Source of the DNA: Bacillus litorisediminis
Lineage (GTDB): Bacteria > Bacillota > Bacilli > Bacillales > JC228
Length of the DNA stretch: 64,000 nucleotides
Direction of reading: 5' to 3'
NCBI RefSeq assembly: GCF_022808645.1
Contig: NZ_JAKZKT010000018.1
Coordinates: forward strand, 1-64,000
Part shown: positions 23,302-31,287 of the stretch, one piece after another
How the letters are laid out: every line of letters begins with the position of its first letter
Position numbering within the stretch: the first letter of the stretch is position 1
Notes under the pieces: generated by a model
Told to the model about the DNA's origin: nothing
Databases searched by the model: none
The model's input: the letters and a program-made list of their open reading frames with translations, nothing else
Made by a program: the position numbers and the translations under genes

Positions 23302-24072
23302 ATGTCATTTTTTAAAAAAGCATTGGCCTCAATTGGAATTGGTAATGCCAAGGTAGACGCGAGACTCGCAAAGGATGAGTGGAGACAAGGTGAAGAAGTC
23401 CGGGGAGAAATTGTCCTTACAGGCGGAAATGTAGAGCAAAAAATTGAGGACATTTACATGGAAGTATGCTGTACATACATCCGTGAAGTGGATGACAAAA
23501 AGATCACGGATACCGCTGTATTAGACCGTTTCCGCATTGTTCAGCAAACTGATTTACGGGCTGGTGAAGAAAAAAGGGTTCCGTTCTCCTTTATCCTCCC
23601 ATATGAAACTCCGATTTCTGCAGGGAATTCAAAAGTTTGGGTCCGGACGACATTAGGGATTGAACAAGGGGTAGATGCAAGCGATTTTGATAGCATCTAT
23701 GTCCGTCCGAGTGAGCTGACAGAAAAAGTTATTAACACCTTCCATCAGCTTGGATTTAAGACTCGCAAAGTGGAAAACGAATATGTAAAACGGTATGCAC
23801 GCGGACGTTATCCTTTCCTTCAAGAATTTGAATTTTATCCTGTATCTGGTCCCTTCTACCGTGCCTTCGATGAGGTGGAAGTAGCTTTCCGTTATCGCAG
23901 CGAGAATGAAGTCGACCTTCTTATGGAGGTTGATCGCAGAGGCCGTGGGCTGATGGGCTTTTTAAGCGAAGCGCTGGAAATGGATGAGTCTAAGCTATCC
24001 CTTTCCGTGAACCGAAATAATGTTCATCAGCTACCAAGCATGATTGAAGATGTATTGAAAAGATATCGATAA
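23302..24072 (+). CDS. spo0M: Sporulation-control protein Spo0M
   Basis: This 256-residue cytoplasmic protein of the arrestin-like SpoOM family influences sporulation and cell-cycle processes in Bacillus. Family marks are MSFFKKALASIGIGNAKVDARL at the N-terminus, the beta-rich segment QGEEVRGEIVLTGGNVEQKIEDIY and the C-terminal half with DRRGRGLMGFLSEALEMDE. The start at 23302 lies behind AAAGGAGTGGGAG; the ATG at 23281 precedes that site. An ECF-type promoter lies about 55 bases upstream and a strong terminator closes the single-gene unit. Confidence 0.92.
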   Translation: MSFFKKALASIGIGNAKVDARLAKDEWRQGEEVRGEIVLTGGNVEQKIEDIYMEVCCTYIREVDDKKITDTAVLDRFRIVQQTDLRAGEEKRVPFSFILPYETPISAGNSKVWVRTTLGIEQGVDASDFDSIYVRPSELTEKVINTFHQLGFKTRKVENEYVKRYARGRYPFLQEFEFYPVSGPFYRAFDEVEVAFRYRSENEVDLLMEVDRRGRGLMGFLSEALEMDESKLSLSVNRNNVHQLPSMIEDVLKRYR

Positions 24073-24087
24073 TTTATGCTTAGTTAT

Positions 24088-24126
24088 TAGCAGCCGGTTT
24101 CTCTAAGGAGCCGGCTGCTATTTCTT
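24088..24126 (+). terminator. Terminator of spo0M
   Basis: TAGCAGCCGG (24088-24097) and CCGGCTGCTA (24111-24120) form a 10-bp GC-rich stem followed by TTTCTTTTTT. Confidence 0.9.
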
Positions 24127-24194
24127 TTTTTATAAAACTCTTTTCGTAAACTTTGATGCTTCTCAATACTAATTTGTGTCCAAGATGATTGAGG

Positions 24195-24868
24195 TGAATT
24201 CGGACAGGTTTGCTGAATTCTAAGGCATTTGTGTCCGAATGAGGGGCTCATTCGGACAGCTTTCCTGTATTTTACGCCTTTCCTGTCCGAATCAGAGGCT
24301 CATTCGGACAGATTTCCTGTATTTTACGCCTTTCCTGTCCGAATCAGAGGCTCATTCGGACAGCTTTCCCGTATTTTACGCCTTTTCTGTCCGAATCAGA
24401 GGCTCATTCGGACTGATTTCCTGTATTTTACACCTTTCCTGTCCGAATCAGGGGCCAATTCGGACAGCTTTCCCGTATTTTACGTCTTTTCTGTCCGAAT
24501 CAGACTATCATTCGGACAGATTTGCCGAATTCTAAGGCATTTGTGTCCGAATCAGAGGCTCATTTGGACAGATTTCCTGTATTTTACGCTTTTCCTGTCC
24601 GAATCAGAGGCTCATTCGGACAGATTTCCTGTATTTTACGCCTTTCCTGTCCGAATCAGAGGATCATTCGGACAGCTTTCCTGTATTTTACGCCTTTCCT
24701 GTCCGAATCAGGGGCTCATTCGGACTGATTTCCTGTATTTTACGCCTTTCCTGTCCGAATCAGGGGCTCATTCGGACAGCTTTCCCGTATTTTACGCTTT
24801 TCCTGTCCGAATCAGGGGCTCATTCGGACTGATTTCCTGTATTTTACACCTTTCCTGTCCGAATCAGA
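24195..24868. repeat. Tandem palindromic array, about 13 units of 52 bp
   Basis: TGTCCGAAT recurs at exactly 52-bp steps from 24232 to 24856. Each unit carries a hairpin CTGTCCGAAT...ATTCGGACAG (10-bp stem, about 9-base loop) and a filler, either TTTCCTGTATTTTACGCC or, in two or three units, TTTGCCGAATTCTAAGGC. The fillers are near-identical, so this is not a CRISPR array. Open frames across it (residues such as RIRGSFGQ) are by-products of the repeat. It occupies most of the gap between spo0M and the ABC operon. Confidence 0.92.
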
Positions 24869-24998
24869 AATCTTTATAAAACCATTAGTGTCGAAAAAAA
24901 CAATCTTTCGAAAAAAAGCCTTTTGGTATAAATGCCTTGTTAATCTAAGTCCGTTAAAGACATCCCCACTTCTTTAATAAAACAAGTTTATAAAAAAA

Positions 24999-25014
24999 GT
25001 AAGTAATTACTCAC
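24999..25014 (+). promoter_or_regulatory. TetR-type operator, upstream copy
   Basis: GTAAGTAATTACTCAC differs in only two positions from the site at 25055. It lies just before the -35 box of the operon that encodes a TetR protein as its third gene. Confidence 0.7.
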
Positions 25015-25021
25015 TTTTTGG

Positions 25022-25049
25022 TTGACATCCCCCACAAAGAGCATATTAT
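25022..25049 (+). promoter_or_regulatory. Sigma-A promoter of the ABC-TetR operon
   Basis: TTGACA (25022-25027) and TATTAT (25044-25049) are spaced by 16 bases and bracketed by two matching dyads. Confidence 0.75.
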
Positions 25050-25054
25050 ATAAA

Positions 25055-25070
25055 GTGAGTAATCACTCAC
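25055..25070 (+). promoter_or_regulatory. TetR-type operator, downstream copy
   Basis: GTGAGTAATCACTCAC has arms GTGAGT/ACTCAC and lies at the expected transcription start. Binding there should block RNA polymerase. Autorepression by the TetR protein at 26911 is inferred. Confidence 0.75.
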
Positions 25071-25097
25071 CAAACTGATTCCTAGGAGGGAGCAAGT

Positions 25098-25841
25098 ATG
25101 AGTGTAAGTATTGCCATTGAAAATATTAGTAAGAGCTTTGGCAAAAAAGTCGTTTTAAACCAAATTGATTTAAAGATTGAAGAAGGAAAGATATACGGAT
25201 TTATTGGTCCTTCTGGTGCAGGCAAAACCACGTTAGTCAAAATGATAGTTGGAATGGATCGTCCTGATTCAGGAACGATTCATGTCTTAAACAAAAAGGT
25301 GCCTAACCTAGAATTATTGCAGGAAATAGGTTACATGGCACAATCGGATGCCTTGTATACGGAGCTCACCGGTAAAGAAAATCTTCAATTTTTCGCTTCC
25401 CTTTTCCGGCTAAAAAGGGCTGAAATGAAGGAGCGCATTGCTTACGCTGCTGCGTTAGTGAACCTCACCGGCGATTTAAACAAAAAAGTTTCGGCCTATT
25501 CTGGCGGGATGAAACGCCGACTATCGCTCGCGATTGCTTTAATTCAAAATCCAAAAATACTAATCCTGGATGAACCAACTGTTGGGATTGATCCAGAATT
25601 AAGACTGAGTATCTGGAATGAGCTGCTTCGATTAAAAACCGAAGAAGGCAAAACAATTATTGTTACGACTCACGTTATGGACGAAGCGGAAAAATGTGAT
25701 TTTATTGCAATGGTCAGGGACGGTGCGATCTTAGCAAGTGGTACACCGGCAGAATTAAAGGATTATTATCAGGCTGAAAGCTTTGATGAAGTATTTTTAA
25801 ATGCGGGGAGGGTTAACCATGAGAATCGCAGCCCTAATTAA
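25098..25841 (+). CDS. ABC transporter ATP-binding protein
   Basis: This 247-residue export ATPase has Walker A GPSGAGKTT (about residues 37-45), Q-loop YMAQSD, signature YSGGMKRR (about 134-141), Walker B ILILDEPTVGIDPE (about 152-165) and switch TTHVMDE. It is the first gene of an operon with permease and TetR regulator, behind TAGGAGGGAG. With the permease it should form an ABC-2 exporter, plausibly for toxic compounds sensed by the TetR protein. Confidence 0.93.
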   Translation: MSVSIAIENISKSFGKKVVLNQIDLKIEEGKIYGFIGPSGAGKTTLVKMIVGMDRPDSGTIHVLNKKVPNLELLQEIGYMAQSDALYTELTGKENLQFFASLFRLKRAEMKERIAYAAALVNLTGDLNKKVSAYSGGMKRRLSLAIALIQNPKILILDEPTVGIDPELRLSIWNELLRLKTEEGKTIIVTTHVMDEAEKCDFIAMVRDGAILASGTPAELKDYYQAESFDEVFLNAGRVNHENRSPN

Positions 25842-26880
25842 AAGAATTTGTCTGCAAATGTTTAGGGAAAAACGGACGCTTGGACTATTGTTTGTCGCAC
25901 CTTTACTGATTTTATCTCTTATGTATCTTTTATTTAATGGAGAAGCGGTTGATTCAAAATTAGGAGTAGCTAATATCGAAGAAAGTCTAATCGGCACATT
26001 GGAGGATGCTGATATAGTCATAAAACAATACGATTCAATCTCTGAAGCTTCTAAACTAGTTGTCAGTGAAGACTTAGATGGTTTCTTGGCAATGGATAAT
26101 GGAAACTTTATCTTAACCTTACAAAATAGTGATCCTACTTCCGCGAGAGCAATACAAATGAAAATTAATCAAGTCATCGGTGCCGAGGCTCAGGCTCAAT
26201 TGGTCAATCAGATTGGAGGTCACGTTGACATTCCCCAAGTAAACATAGAAACAGAATATGTGTATGGAAATAGTGAGACTGGTTTTTTTGATGTACTAAG
26301 TCCGATATTGGTAGGTTTTTTTGTATTCTTCTTTGTGTTCCTGATTTCGGGAATTGGTCTGTTAAAAGAGCGAACAACAGGGACACTGGAGCGATTAATG
26401 TCTACCCCAATCCGCAGAGGGGAGATTGTAGCATCCTACTTAATCGGTTATGGTTTATTTGCTGTGCTCCAAACCTTTATTGTAGTCTTATATTCCATAA
26501 ATGTTTTAGATATGATCCTTATTGGCTCGATTTGGAATGTCATCTTTATTAACCTTCTGCTTGCGCTTGTTGCCCTTTCGCTGGGTACACTTTTATCAGC
26601 TTTTGCTGCGTCTGAATTTCAAATGGTTCAATTTATCCCTGTCGTTGTGATTCCGCAAGTCTTTTTTTCCGGCATTATTCCGCTTGAGGGGATGGCTGAA
26701 TGGCTGCAGGCACTTGCTAAAATCATGCCGATTCATTATGCTGCCGATGCTCTAAAGGATGTCATGTACAAAGGACATGGACTCAAGTCGATTAGTGGGG
26801 ATATTCTAGCTTTAACTGTATTTGCTGTCATCTTTATTGTCTGTAACATATTCGCTTTAAAGAGATACCGTACGTTATAA
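25819..26880 (+). CDS. ABC-2 family transporter permease
   Basis: This protein of about 353 residues has one N-terminal membrane helix (about 20-40), a large extracytoplasmic domain (about 45-165) and five clustered helices in the C-terminal half, the usual ABC-2 membrane type 3 layout. The conserved LLKERTTGTLERLMSTPIRRGE motif lies near 190-210. The ATG at 25819 behind GGGGAGGG is preferred over the upstream 25801 start. It overlaps the ATPase gene by 23 bases. Confidence 0.9.
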   Translation: MRIAALIKRICLQMFREKRTLGLLFVAPLLILSLMYLLFNGEAVDSKLGVANIEESLIGTLEDADIVIKQYDSISEASKLVVSEDLDGFLAMDNGNFILTLQNSDPTSARAIQMKINQVIGAEAQAQLVNQIGGHVDIPQVNIETEYVYGNSETGFFDVLSPILVGFFVFFFVFLISGIGLLKERTTGTLERLMSTPIRRGEIVASYLIGYGLFAVLQTFIVVLYSINVLDMILIGSIWNVIFINLLLALVALSLGTLLSAFAASEFQMVQFIPVVVIPQVFFSGIIPLEGMAEWLQALAKIMPIHYAADALKDVMYKGHGLKSISGDILALTVFAVIFIVCNIFALKRYRTL

Positions 26881-26910
26881 TAAGGACAGATTTCTAAGGA
26901 AGTGGTCTCT

Positions 26911-27579
26911 ATGTCTAAGCACAACCTTTTGGATGCAATGATTGCCCAAACAAAACGATCAAAGAAACAAACCGACAAACAGCAAAAAATTGCAGAAACA
27001 GCAATCAAACTGTTTGCTGAAAAAGGCTACGCCAACACCTCGACAAGTGAAATCGCAAAAGAAGCTGGCGTGGCTGAAGGAACGATATTTCGTCACTACG
27101 GCACAAAGGACAATCTTTTGCTTTCAGTGCTGCTCCCGTTTTTAAAAGACTCTCTTCCGGCTATGGCAGAAGAGGTTTTTAATGAATTGCTGACCGATCA
27201 GGTGGTCAGCTTTGAAGATTTTTTACGGGCTTTATTAAAAAACCGGATCGCATTTTTCAATGAAAACAAAGAAATATTTCAGATTTTTGTAAAAGAGGTT
27301 CTCTATAGTGAAGCGTTAAAAAATGAGATCCTCCCTTATATATCGGAAAATATCTTCCAGCGAATTGGCAAAGTCGTAAATCACTTTAAAGAACGGGGAG
27401 AACTTGTGGATCTGCCAACGGTCACCATACAAAAACTGCTGTTTACCTTAATTGGCGGTTTTCTCCTTACCCGATTTGTATTAATCCCTGACCAAGACGG
27501 AACAATTGATGAAAAAGAAATCGATCAGCTTGTTCAGTTTGTTATGGATGGAATTCGAAAGAAAAGCCAGAGCGTATAA
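26911..27579 (+). CDS. TetR-family transcriptional regulator
   Basis: This 222-residue repressor-type protein has an N-terminal helix-turn-helix (KIAETAIKLFAEKGYANTSTSEIAKEAGVAEGTIFRHYGTKDNLL, about residues 25-70) and a helical C-terminal ligand-binding domain. It is the third gene of the exporter operon, whose promoter is flanked by two similar dyads, so it probably represses its own operon and is released by the exporter's substrate. ATG 26911 is preferred over the GTG at 26902. A strong terminator overlaps its end. Confidence 0.92.
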   Translation: MSKHNLLDAMIAQTKRSKKQTDKQQKIAETAIKLFAEKGYANTSTSEIAKEAGVAEGTIFRHYGTKDNLLLSVLLPFLKDSLPAMAEEVFNELLTDQVVSFEDFLRALLKNRIAFFNENKEIFQIFVKEVLYSEALKNEILPYISENIFQRIGKVVNHFKERGELVDLPTVTIQKLLFTLIGGFLLTRFVLIPDQDGTIDEKEIDQLVQFVMDGIRKKSQSV

Positions 27580-27592
27580 TTCTCTGGCTTTT
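27562..27592. terminator. Terminator at the end of the TetR operon
   Basis: AAAAGCCAGAG (27562-27572) and CTCTGGCTTTT (27582-27592) form an 11-bp stem; the left arm lies inside the last codons of the TetR gene. It may also serve the convergent gene at 27605. Confidence 0.88.
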
Positions 27593-27604
27593 CGTCTTTA
27601 TTTT

Positions 27605-28309
27605 TTATTTTCCCGCTGAATATCCCTCTGCGAGACGCCCCCCAAACGGTGCGAGTACTTCGTCTGTTAGAGCAATGATTAATTTCTTTTCACCGGTTCG
27701 GTAATAGGTATGAAAGGCCTCGTAAAATTTTTCTGCAAACATAGGATTAAATGCAAGCAAAGCACGATATACCCATTTAGAAGACCCTAGCCACTGCTGA
27801 TTGGTACGCAGAATAAATTCATGGATCAGGTTGGCTAGTGCATTGGCTATCCATAGCTCTTCTTTCGGGTTCTCCGCTCCAATGAAGTCGTCCAAGACAT
27901 CGGTTACCATATACCTTTTTGATTGGATCGTTTCTTCTGACCATGGCTTTGGTCCCGCTTCTAAGAGTCCTTCCGCTTCCTTTTTAACCTTTTGTATAAA
28001 ATCATGTTCTCTAATAATCTTCCCTTCCGCGATCATCCTGGCAAGCGAAGCTCTCGCGCGATTTCGGTCTGACTCAAAAAACTGATTGTACGAAGCAAAA
28101 TTATGTACGAACACCTCAATTGGCCAATCAAATGCATAAAACGTTTCCCGATAAGCATTCGGAAGATCTTTTTGAAAAATGACAATATCCAGGTCTGATG
28201 TAGATGTTTCCTCTCCCCTAACCACACTTCCTGAAAGAAGAGCACCGTCACAGTCAGAAAAATATTCTGCAATAAACTTAAGAGCAGCTAATTCTGGTGA
28301 AAGTTTCAT
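27605..28309 (-). CDS. Nucleotidyltransferase-domain protein
   Basis: This 234-residue protein has a minimal nucleotidyltransferase core near the N-terminus: GSVVRGEETSTSDLDIVIF (about residues 27-45), that is GS-x9-D-x-D, followed by a third acidic position in PIEVFVH. The C-terminal two thirds are helical and unassigned. Such proteins transfer nucleotides to antibiotics, proteins or other targets; the substrate cannot be told. It diverges from the methyltransferase gene at 28468. Confidence 0.85.
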   Translation of the reverse strand: MKLSPELAALKFIAEYFSDCDGALLSGSVVRGEETSTSDLDIVIFQKDLPNAYRETFYAFDWPIEVFVHNFASYNQFFESDRNRARASLARMIAEGKIIREHDFIQKVKKEAEGLLEAGPKPWSEETIQSKRYMVTDVLDDFIGAENPKEELWIANALANLIHEFILRTNQQWLGSSKWVYRALLAFNPMFAEKFYEAFHTYYRTGEKKLIIALTDEVLAPFGGRLAEGYSAGK

Positions 28310-28440
28310 TGTTCTACCCCCAGGGATTTAAGATAAAATTTCCTCAAATCCTATGATTCATTTTTCTTATAATAATATATAAATTTATTCATATTTACTA
28401 ATACAGTATTCCATCTTAAGATAAAACCATAAAGGGGAAG

Positions 28441-28470
28441 GGAGGAAGTCGTTTCCTTTGTGAAACGATG
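28441..28470 (+). promoter_or_regulatory. Ribosome site separated from ATG by a small hairpin
   Basis: GGAGG (28441-28445) is 22 bases from the ATG at 28468. CGTTTC (28450-28455) and GAAACG (28462-28467) form a 6-bp stem that abuts the ATG; folding it out leaves about 4 bases between ribosome site and start. Confidence 0.5.
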
Positions 28471-29247
28471 ATGAATATGGATCATCAACAATCTGTGAAG
28501 AAACAGTTCGGGCAAAATGCTCATAATTATGTGACGAGCCCTCTCCATGCCAAGGGAGATGACCTTGCTTGGATGAAACAATGGATAATTGAGAACGGAA
28601 AAGGCGGGGTCCATCTAGATATTGCTACTGGAGGAGGGCATGTTGCCCATACATTTGCACCTTTATTTGATCAAGTGATTGCTTTGGATCTAACTCCCGA
28701 GATGCTTACAGTTGCGGAAAAATTTATAAAGGAACAAGGTCATTCCAACGTATCCTTCCAATTAGGAGATGCCCAGGCCTTGCCTTTTGCAGACGAAACA
28801 TTTGATGTCATTACTTGCCGGATTGCTGCCCACCATTTTCCGCGAGTTCAAGTGTTTGTACAGGAAACGTATCGGACATTAAAAAAGGACGGTGTCTTGA
28901 TCATCGCAGATAATGTTACCCCTGAAAAAGAGGAATTAGATCAGTTTTATAACGAATTAGAGAAAAGACGGGACCCGAGTCATTTCCGTGCTTATAAAAA
29001 GTCAGAGTGGATTTCAATGCTTGAAGAAGCAGGATTATGGACAGATTTCCTTGTCACCTTCAAGAAAAAATTTATCTATGAAACTTGGTGCCATAATATG
29101 AGTCTGCCTGCGGAGAAAATGAAAGAATTAAATAAATGGATTCTTTCATCCGAAAAATATATAAAGGATTTTTTCAAAGTGGAAGTAAAAGAAGATACGG
29201 TACAGTCGTTTCAGGGGCAATCTGTTGTGGTTGTAGCATCAAAATAA
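28468..29247 (+). CDS. Class I SAM-dependent methyltransferase
   Basis: This 259-residue methyltransferase has motif I VHLDIATGGGHVAH (about residues 48-61), the acidic loop VIALDLTPEML (about 70-80), motif GDAQALPFADETFDVITCR (about 99-117) and HHFPRVQVF, as in the UbiE/YcgJ group. The acceptor substrate is unknown. The start is ATG ATG, preceded by a stem-loop that brings a distant GGAGG close. It is a single-gene unit followed by a tandem array. Confidence 0.9.
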   Translation: MMNMDHQQSVKKQFGQNAHNYVTSPLHAKGDDLAWMKQWIIENGKGGVHLDIATGGGHVAHTFAPLFDQVIALDLTPEMLTVAEKFIKEQGHSNVSFQLGDAQALPFADETFDVITCRIAAHHFPRVQVFVQETYRTLKKDGVLIIADNVTPEKEELDQFYNELEKRRDPSHFRAYKKSEWISMLEEAGLWTDFLVTFKKKFIYETWCHNMSLPAEKMKELNKWILSSEKYIKDFFKVEVKEDTVQSFQGQSVVVVASK

Positions 29248-29282
29248 AAACTAACAGAGCGACTTTCTATGGGAAACGGCAT

Positions 29283-29638
29283 TTTACTACCGGTAGTTTG
29301 ACATTTACTACCGGTAGCCGGGCTTTTACTACCGGTAGCCCGACTTTTACCTCCGCTAGCCGGGCTTTTACTACCGGTGACACGACCTTTACTTCCGCTA
29401 GCACGACTTTTACTTCCGCTAGCCTGACTTTTACTTCCGCTAGCCTGACTTTTACTTCCGCCAGCACGACTTTTACTTCCGCTAGCACGACCTTTACTTC
29501 CGCTAGCACGACCTTTACTTCCGCTAGCACGACCTTTACTTCCGCCAGCACGACCTTTACTTCCGCCAACCTGACTTTTACTTCCGCCAACCTGACCTTT
29601 ACTTCCGCCAACCTGACTTTTACTTCCGCCAGCCAGTA
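29283..29638. repeat. Tandem array, 17 units of 21 bp
   Basis: TACTWCC recurs every 21 bp from 29285 to 29621 (for example TACTTCCGCTAGCCTGACTT). There is a gradient along the array: early units carry the palindrome CTACCGGTAG, middle ones TTCCGCTAGC and late ones TTCCGCCARC. Both strands stay open in one frame because the period is a multiple of three, but there is no ribosome site or non-repeat protein. It fills the 406-bp gap between convergent genes. Confidence 0.92.
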
Positions 29639-29653
29639 TTTATCGTTTAGAAC

Positions 29654-30436
29654 TTAAGACATTAGACATTCATACACGTATTTCCCAATTTGCCTGATGG
29701 CTTGCCTGCCGGTTTCATTATGTTCTAATTGGTCAGTCAGGACGGCTATGTACGCTGTTTTTTCTCCGGCGGTTGTAATCATACAATCATGTTCTGCCCT
29801 ATCTAATTCTCCTGTTTTGTTATAAACTTTCACTTTTTCAGCATCGATATAGGCAGGCAGCTTATGAGTGAACTGCTGCTGAGCCATGATTGAAAGAATC
29901 GCTTGAGAGCTGTTGTGTGATAAAAATGATGCCTGATGAATGGTTTTTAAACAGCATGCGATATCACTTGCACAGGTTATATTTTCAATTCCTTTTTCTT
30001 TAGATTCAAGGTCCATTAATTTACGATTCAGCTGAGTATACTTCAAGCCTAAGTCCTTTATACAGGATTGAATTACATCTAACCCAATCAAATCTATTAA
30101 CATGTTGGTGGCTGTGTTATCGGAGACCGTAATCATTAGCGTCATTAAATCCTGAACAGTTACTCGAACTGGGTCTGAAAAGGAAGCTATTACGCCGGAA
30201 CCTCCTACTTTTTCTTGCTTAGGCACATGGATTATTTCGGCAGGATCTATTATTTTTTGCTCAACTTGGCGATATCCGGCTATTAAAATAGGAATCTTAA
30301 TCAGACTTGCGGATAAAAAGATTTCATCACTGTTGACTTTGATTTTTTGGTCACCAATTGCAATAAAAGCACTAAATCTGCCTGAAAATTGGTCGTTTAT
30401 TGCCTTTATTTTCTCTTCTAATACAACTGTGTTCAT
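29654..30436 (-). CDS. Class A beta-lactamase-like serine hydrolase, no signal peptide
   Basis: This 260-residue protein has the serine beta-lactamase/DD-peptidase motifs: SLIK (S-x-x-K, in SASLIKIPI, about residue 44), SDN (SDNTATN, about 105) and KTG (YNKTGEL, about 217). The E166 region of true lactamases is replaced by a segment rich in acidic residues (RKLMDLESKEKGIENIT). The start at 30436 follows GAAGGGG; nothing secretory precedes SxxK, so the product appears cytoplasmic, which is odd for this fold. Hydrolysis of a substrate other than beta-lactams is likely. Confidence 0.85.
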   Translation of the reverse strand: MNTVVLEEKIKAINDQFSGRFSAFIAIGDQKIKVNSDEIFLSASLIKIPILIAGYRQVEQKIIDPAEIIHVPKQEKVGGSGVIASFSDPVRVTVQDLMTLMITVSDNTATNMLIDLIGLDVIQSCIKDLGLKYTQLNRKLMDLESKEKGIENITCASDIACCLKTIHQASFLSHNSSQAILSIMAQQQFTHKLPAYIDAEKVKVYNKTGELDRAEHDCMITTAGEKTAYIAVLTDQLEHNETGRQAIRQIGKYVYECLMS

Positions 30437-30527
30437 ATGATTTTCCCCTTCCCTTTTGGTATTATTTTTTATCTTTACTCTATGGGGCAGTCTATTCGTT
30501 TGGTTATATGAGTCTGGAGGTGATTCG

Positions 30528-31250
30528 ATGTTCGAAGCATTAGTAAGTGCCAATAGTCCCTATTCTTCCTTTAAGCTATTTTCGGTTTCCCACCTCGTTA
30601 TCATCGTGTTTACAATTATGCTTATTGCTGGATTTTATAAATGGAAAAAACCATTGCAGCCATATCGGGATTTGATAAGATGGGGATTGCTTTTTGCCTT
30701 AATAGGTTCCGAAATTTACTTTAATGTATGGAACATCGTAATCGGAGAATGGAGTTTACTTTATACTCTTCCTTTTCAGCTTTGTTCGATTTGCATTTAC
30801 TTATGTACATTTATGCTCCTCACCAAAAATTACAGACTGTTCGAGATTGTCTATTTCTTAGGATTAGCCGGAGCTACTCAAGCCATTTTAACGCCTGAGC
30901 TTTTTTATGATTTCCCACATAGCCGATACTTTCAGTTTTTTATAGCTCATATTGCTATTATACTTTCACCGCTTTATATGACATGGATTGAGGGTTACCG
31001 AATTCGCTTTAATTCTGTGATAAGAGCCTTTCTTACATTAAATGTTATTGCGGCTGCTGTTTTTTTAATAAATGTAAGGCTTGGGGCCAATTATATGTTT
31101 CTTATGCGGAAACCTAATAACACCAGTTTGCTTGACTTCCTCGGTCCATATCCAAGGTATTTGATTGCATTAGAATTTATTGCATTTTTCTTATTTTTGC
31201 TTTTGTATTTTCCATTTTATCAAAGAAATTCTAAGAATGAAGTCATGTGA
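30528..31250 (+). CDS. TIGR02206-type membrane protein (YwaF-like)
   Basis: This 240-residue protein with about seven hydrophobic segments resembles B. subtilis YwaF. Marks include FSVSHLVIIV, PFQLCSICIYL, LGLAGATQAILTPEL, a histidine cluster in FPHSRYFQFFIAHI, and NYMFLMRKPNNTSLLDFLGPYP. The function is unknown. The start at 30528 has GGAGGTG six bases upstream; a longer frame to 30456 runs into the divergent gene. It diverges from the beta-lactamase-like gene. Confidence 0.88.
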   Translation: MFEALVSANSPYSSFKLFSVSHLVIIVFTIMLIAGFYKWKKPLQPYRDLIRWGLLFALIGSEIYFNVWNIVIGEWSLLYTLPFQLCSICIYLCTFMLLTKNYRLFEIVYFLGLAGATQAILTPELFYDFPHSRYFQFFIAHIAIILSPLYMTWIEGYRIRFNSVIRAFLTLNVIAAAVFLINVRLGANYMFLMRKPNNTSLLDFLGPYPRYLIALEFIAFFLFLLLYFPFYQRNSKNEVM

Positions 31251-31252
31251 AT

Positions 31253-31281
31253 AAAAAAACCCAATCCTATCAGGACCGGGT
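31253..31281 (-). terminator. Terminator of the deacetylase gene
   Basis: On the minus strand a CCC-GG-TCCT...AGGA-TT-GGG stem is followed by TTTTTTT. It lies directly after the stop of the convergent gene. Confidence 0.75.
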
Positions 31282-31287
31282 AATATC

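Noticed and set aside
24195-24868. CRISPR array
   Set aside because: Fillers between hairpins are near-identical and of two types rather than unique spacers, and no cas gene is in the window.
24229-24879. Open frames of 68 to 216 codons across the 52-bp array
   Set aside because: Pure repeat translation, several frames open at once, no ribosome site.
29136-29657. Plus- and minus-strand frames across the 21-bp array, including LAEVKV repeats
   Set aside because: The period is a multiple of three, which keeps frames open; the plus frame also overlaps the methyltransferase gene end.
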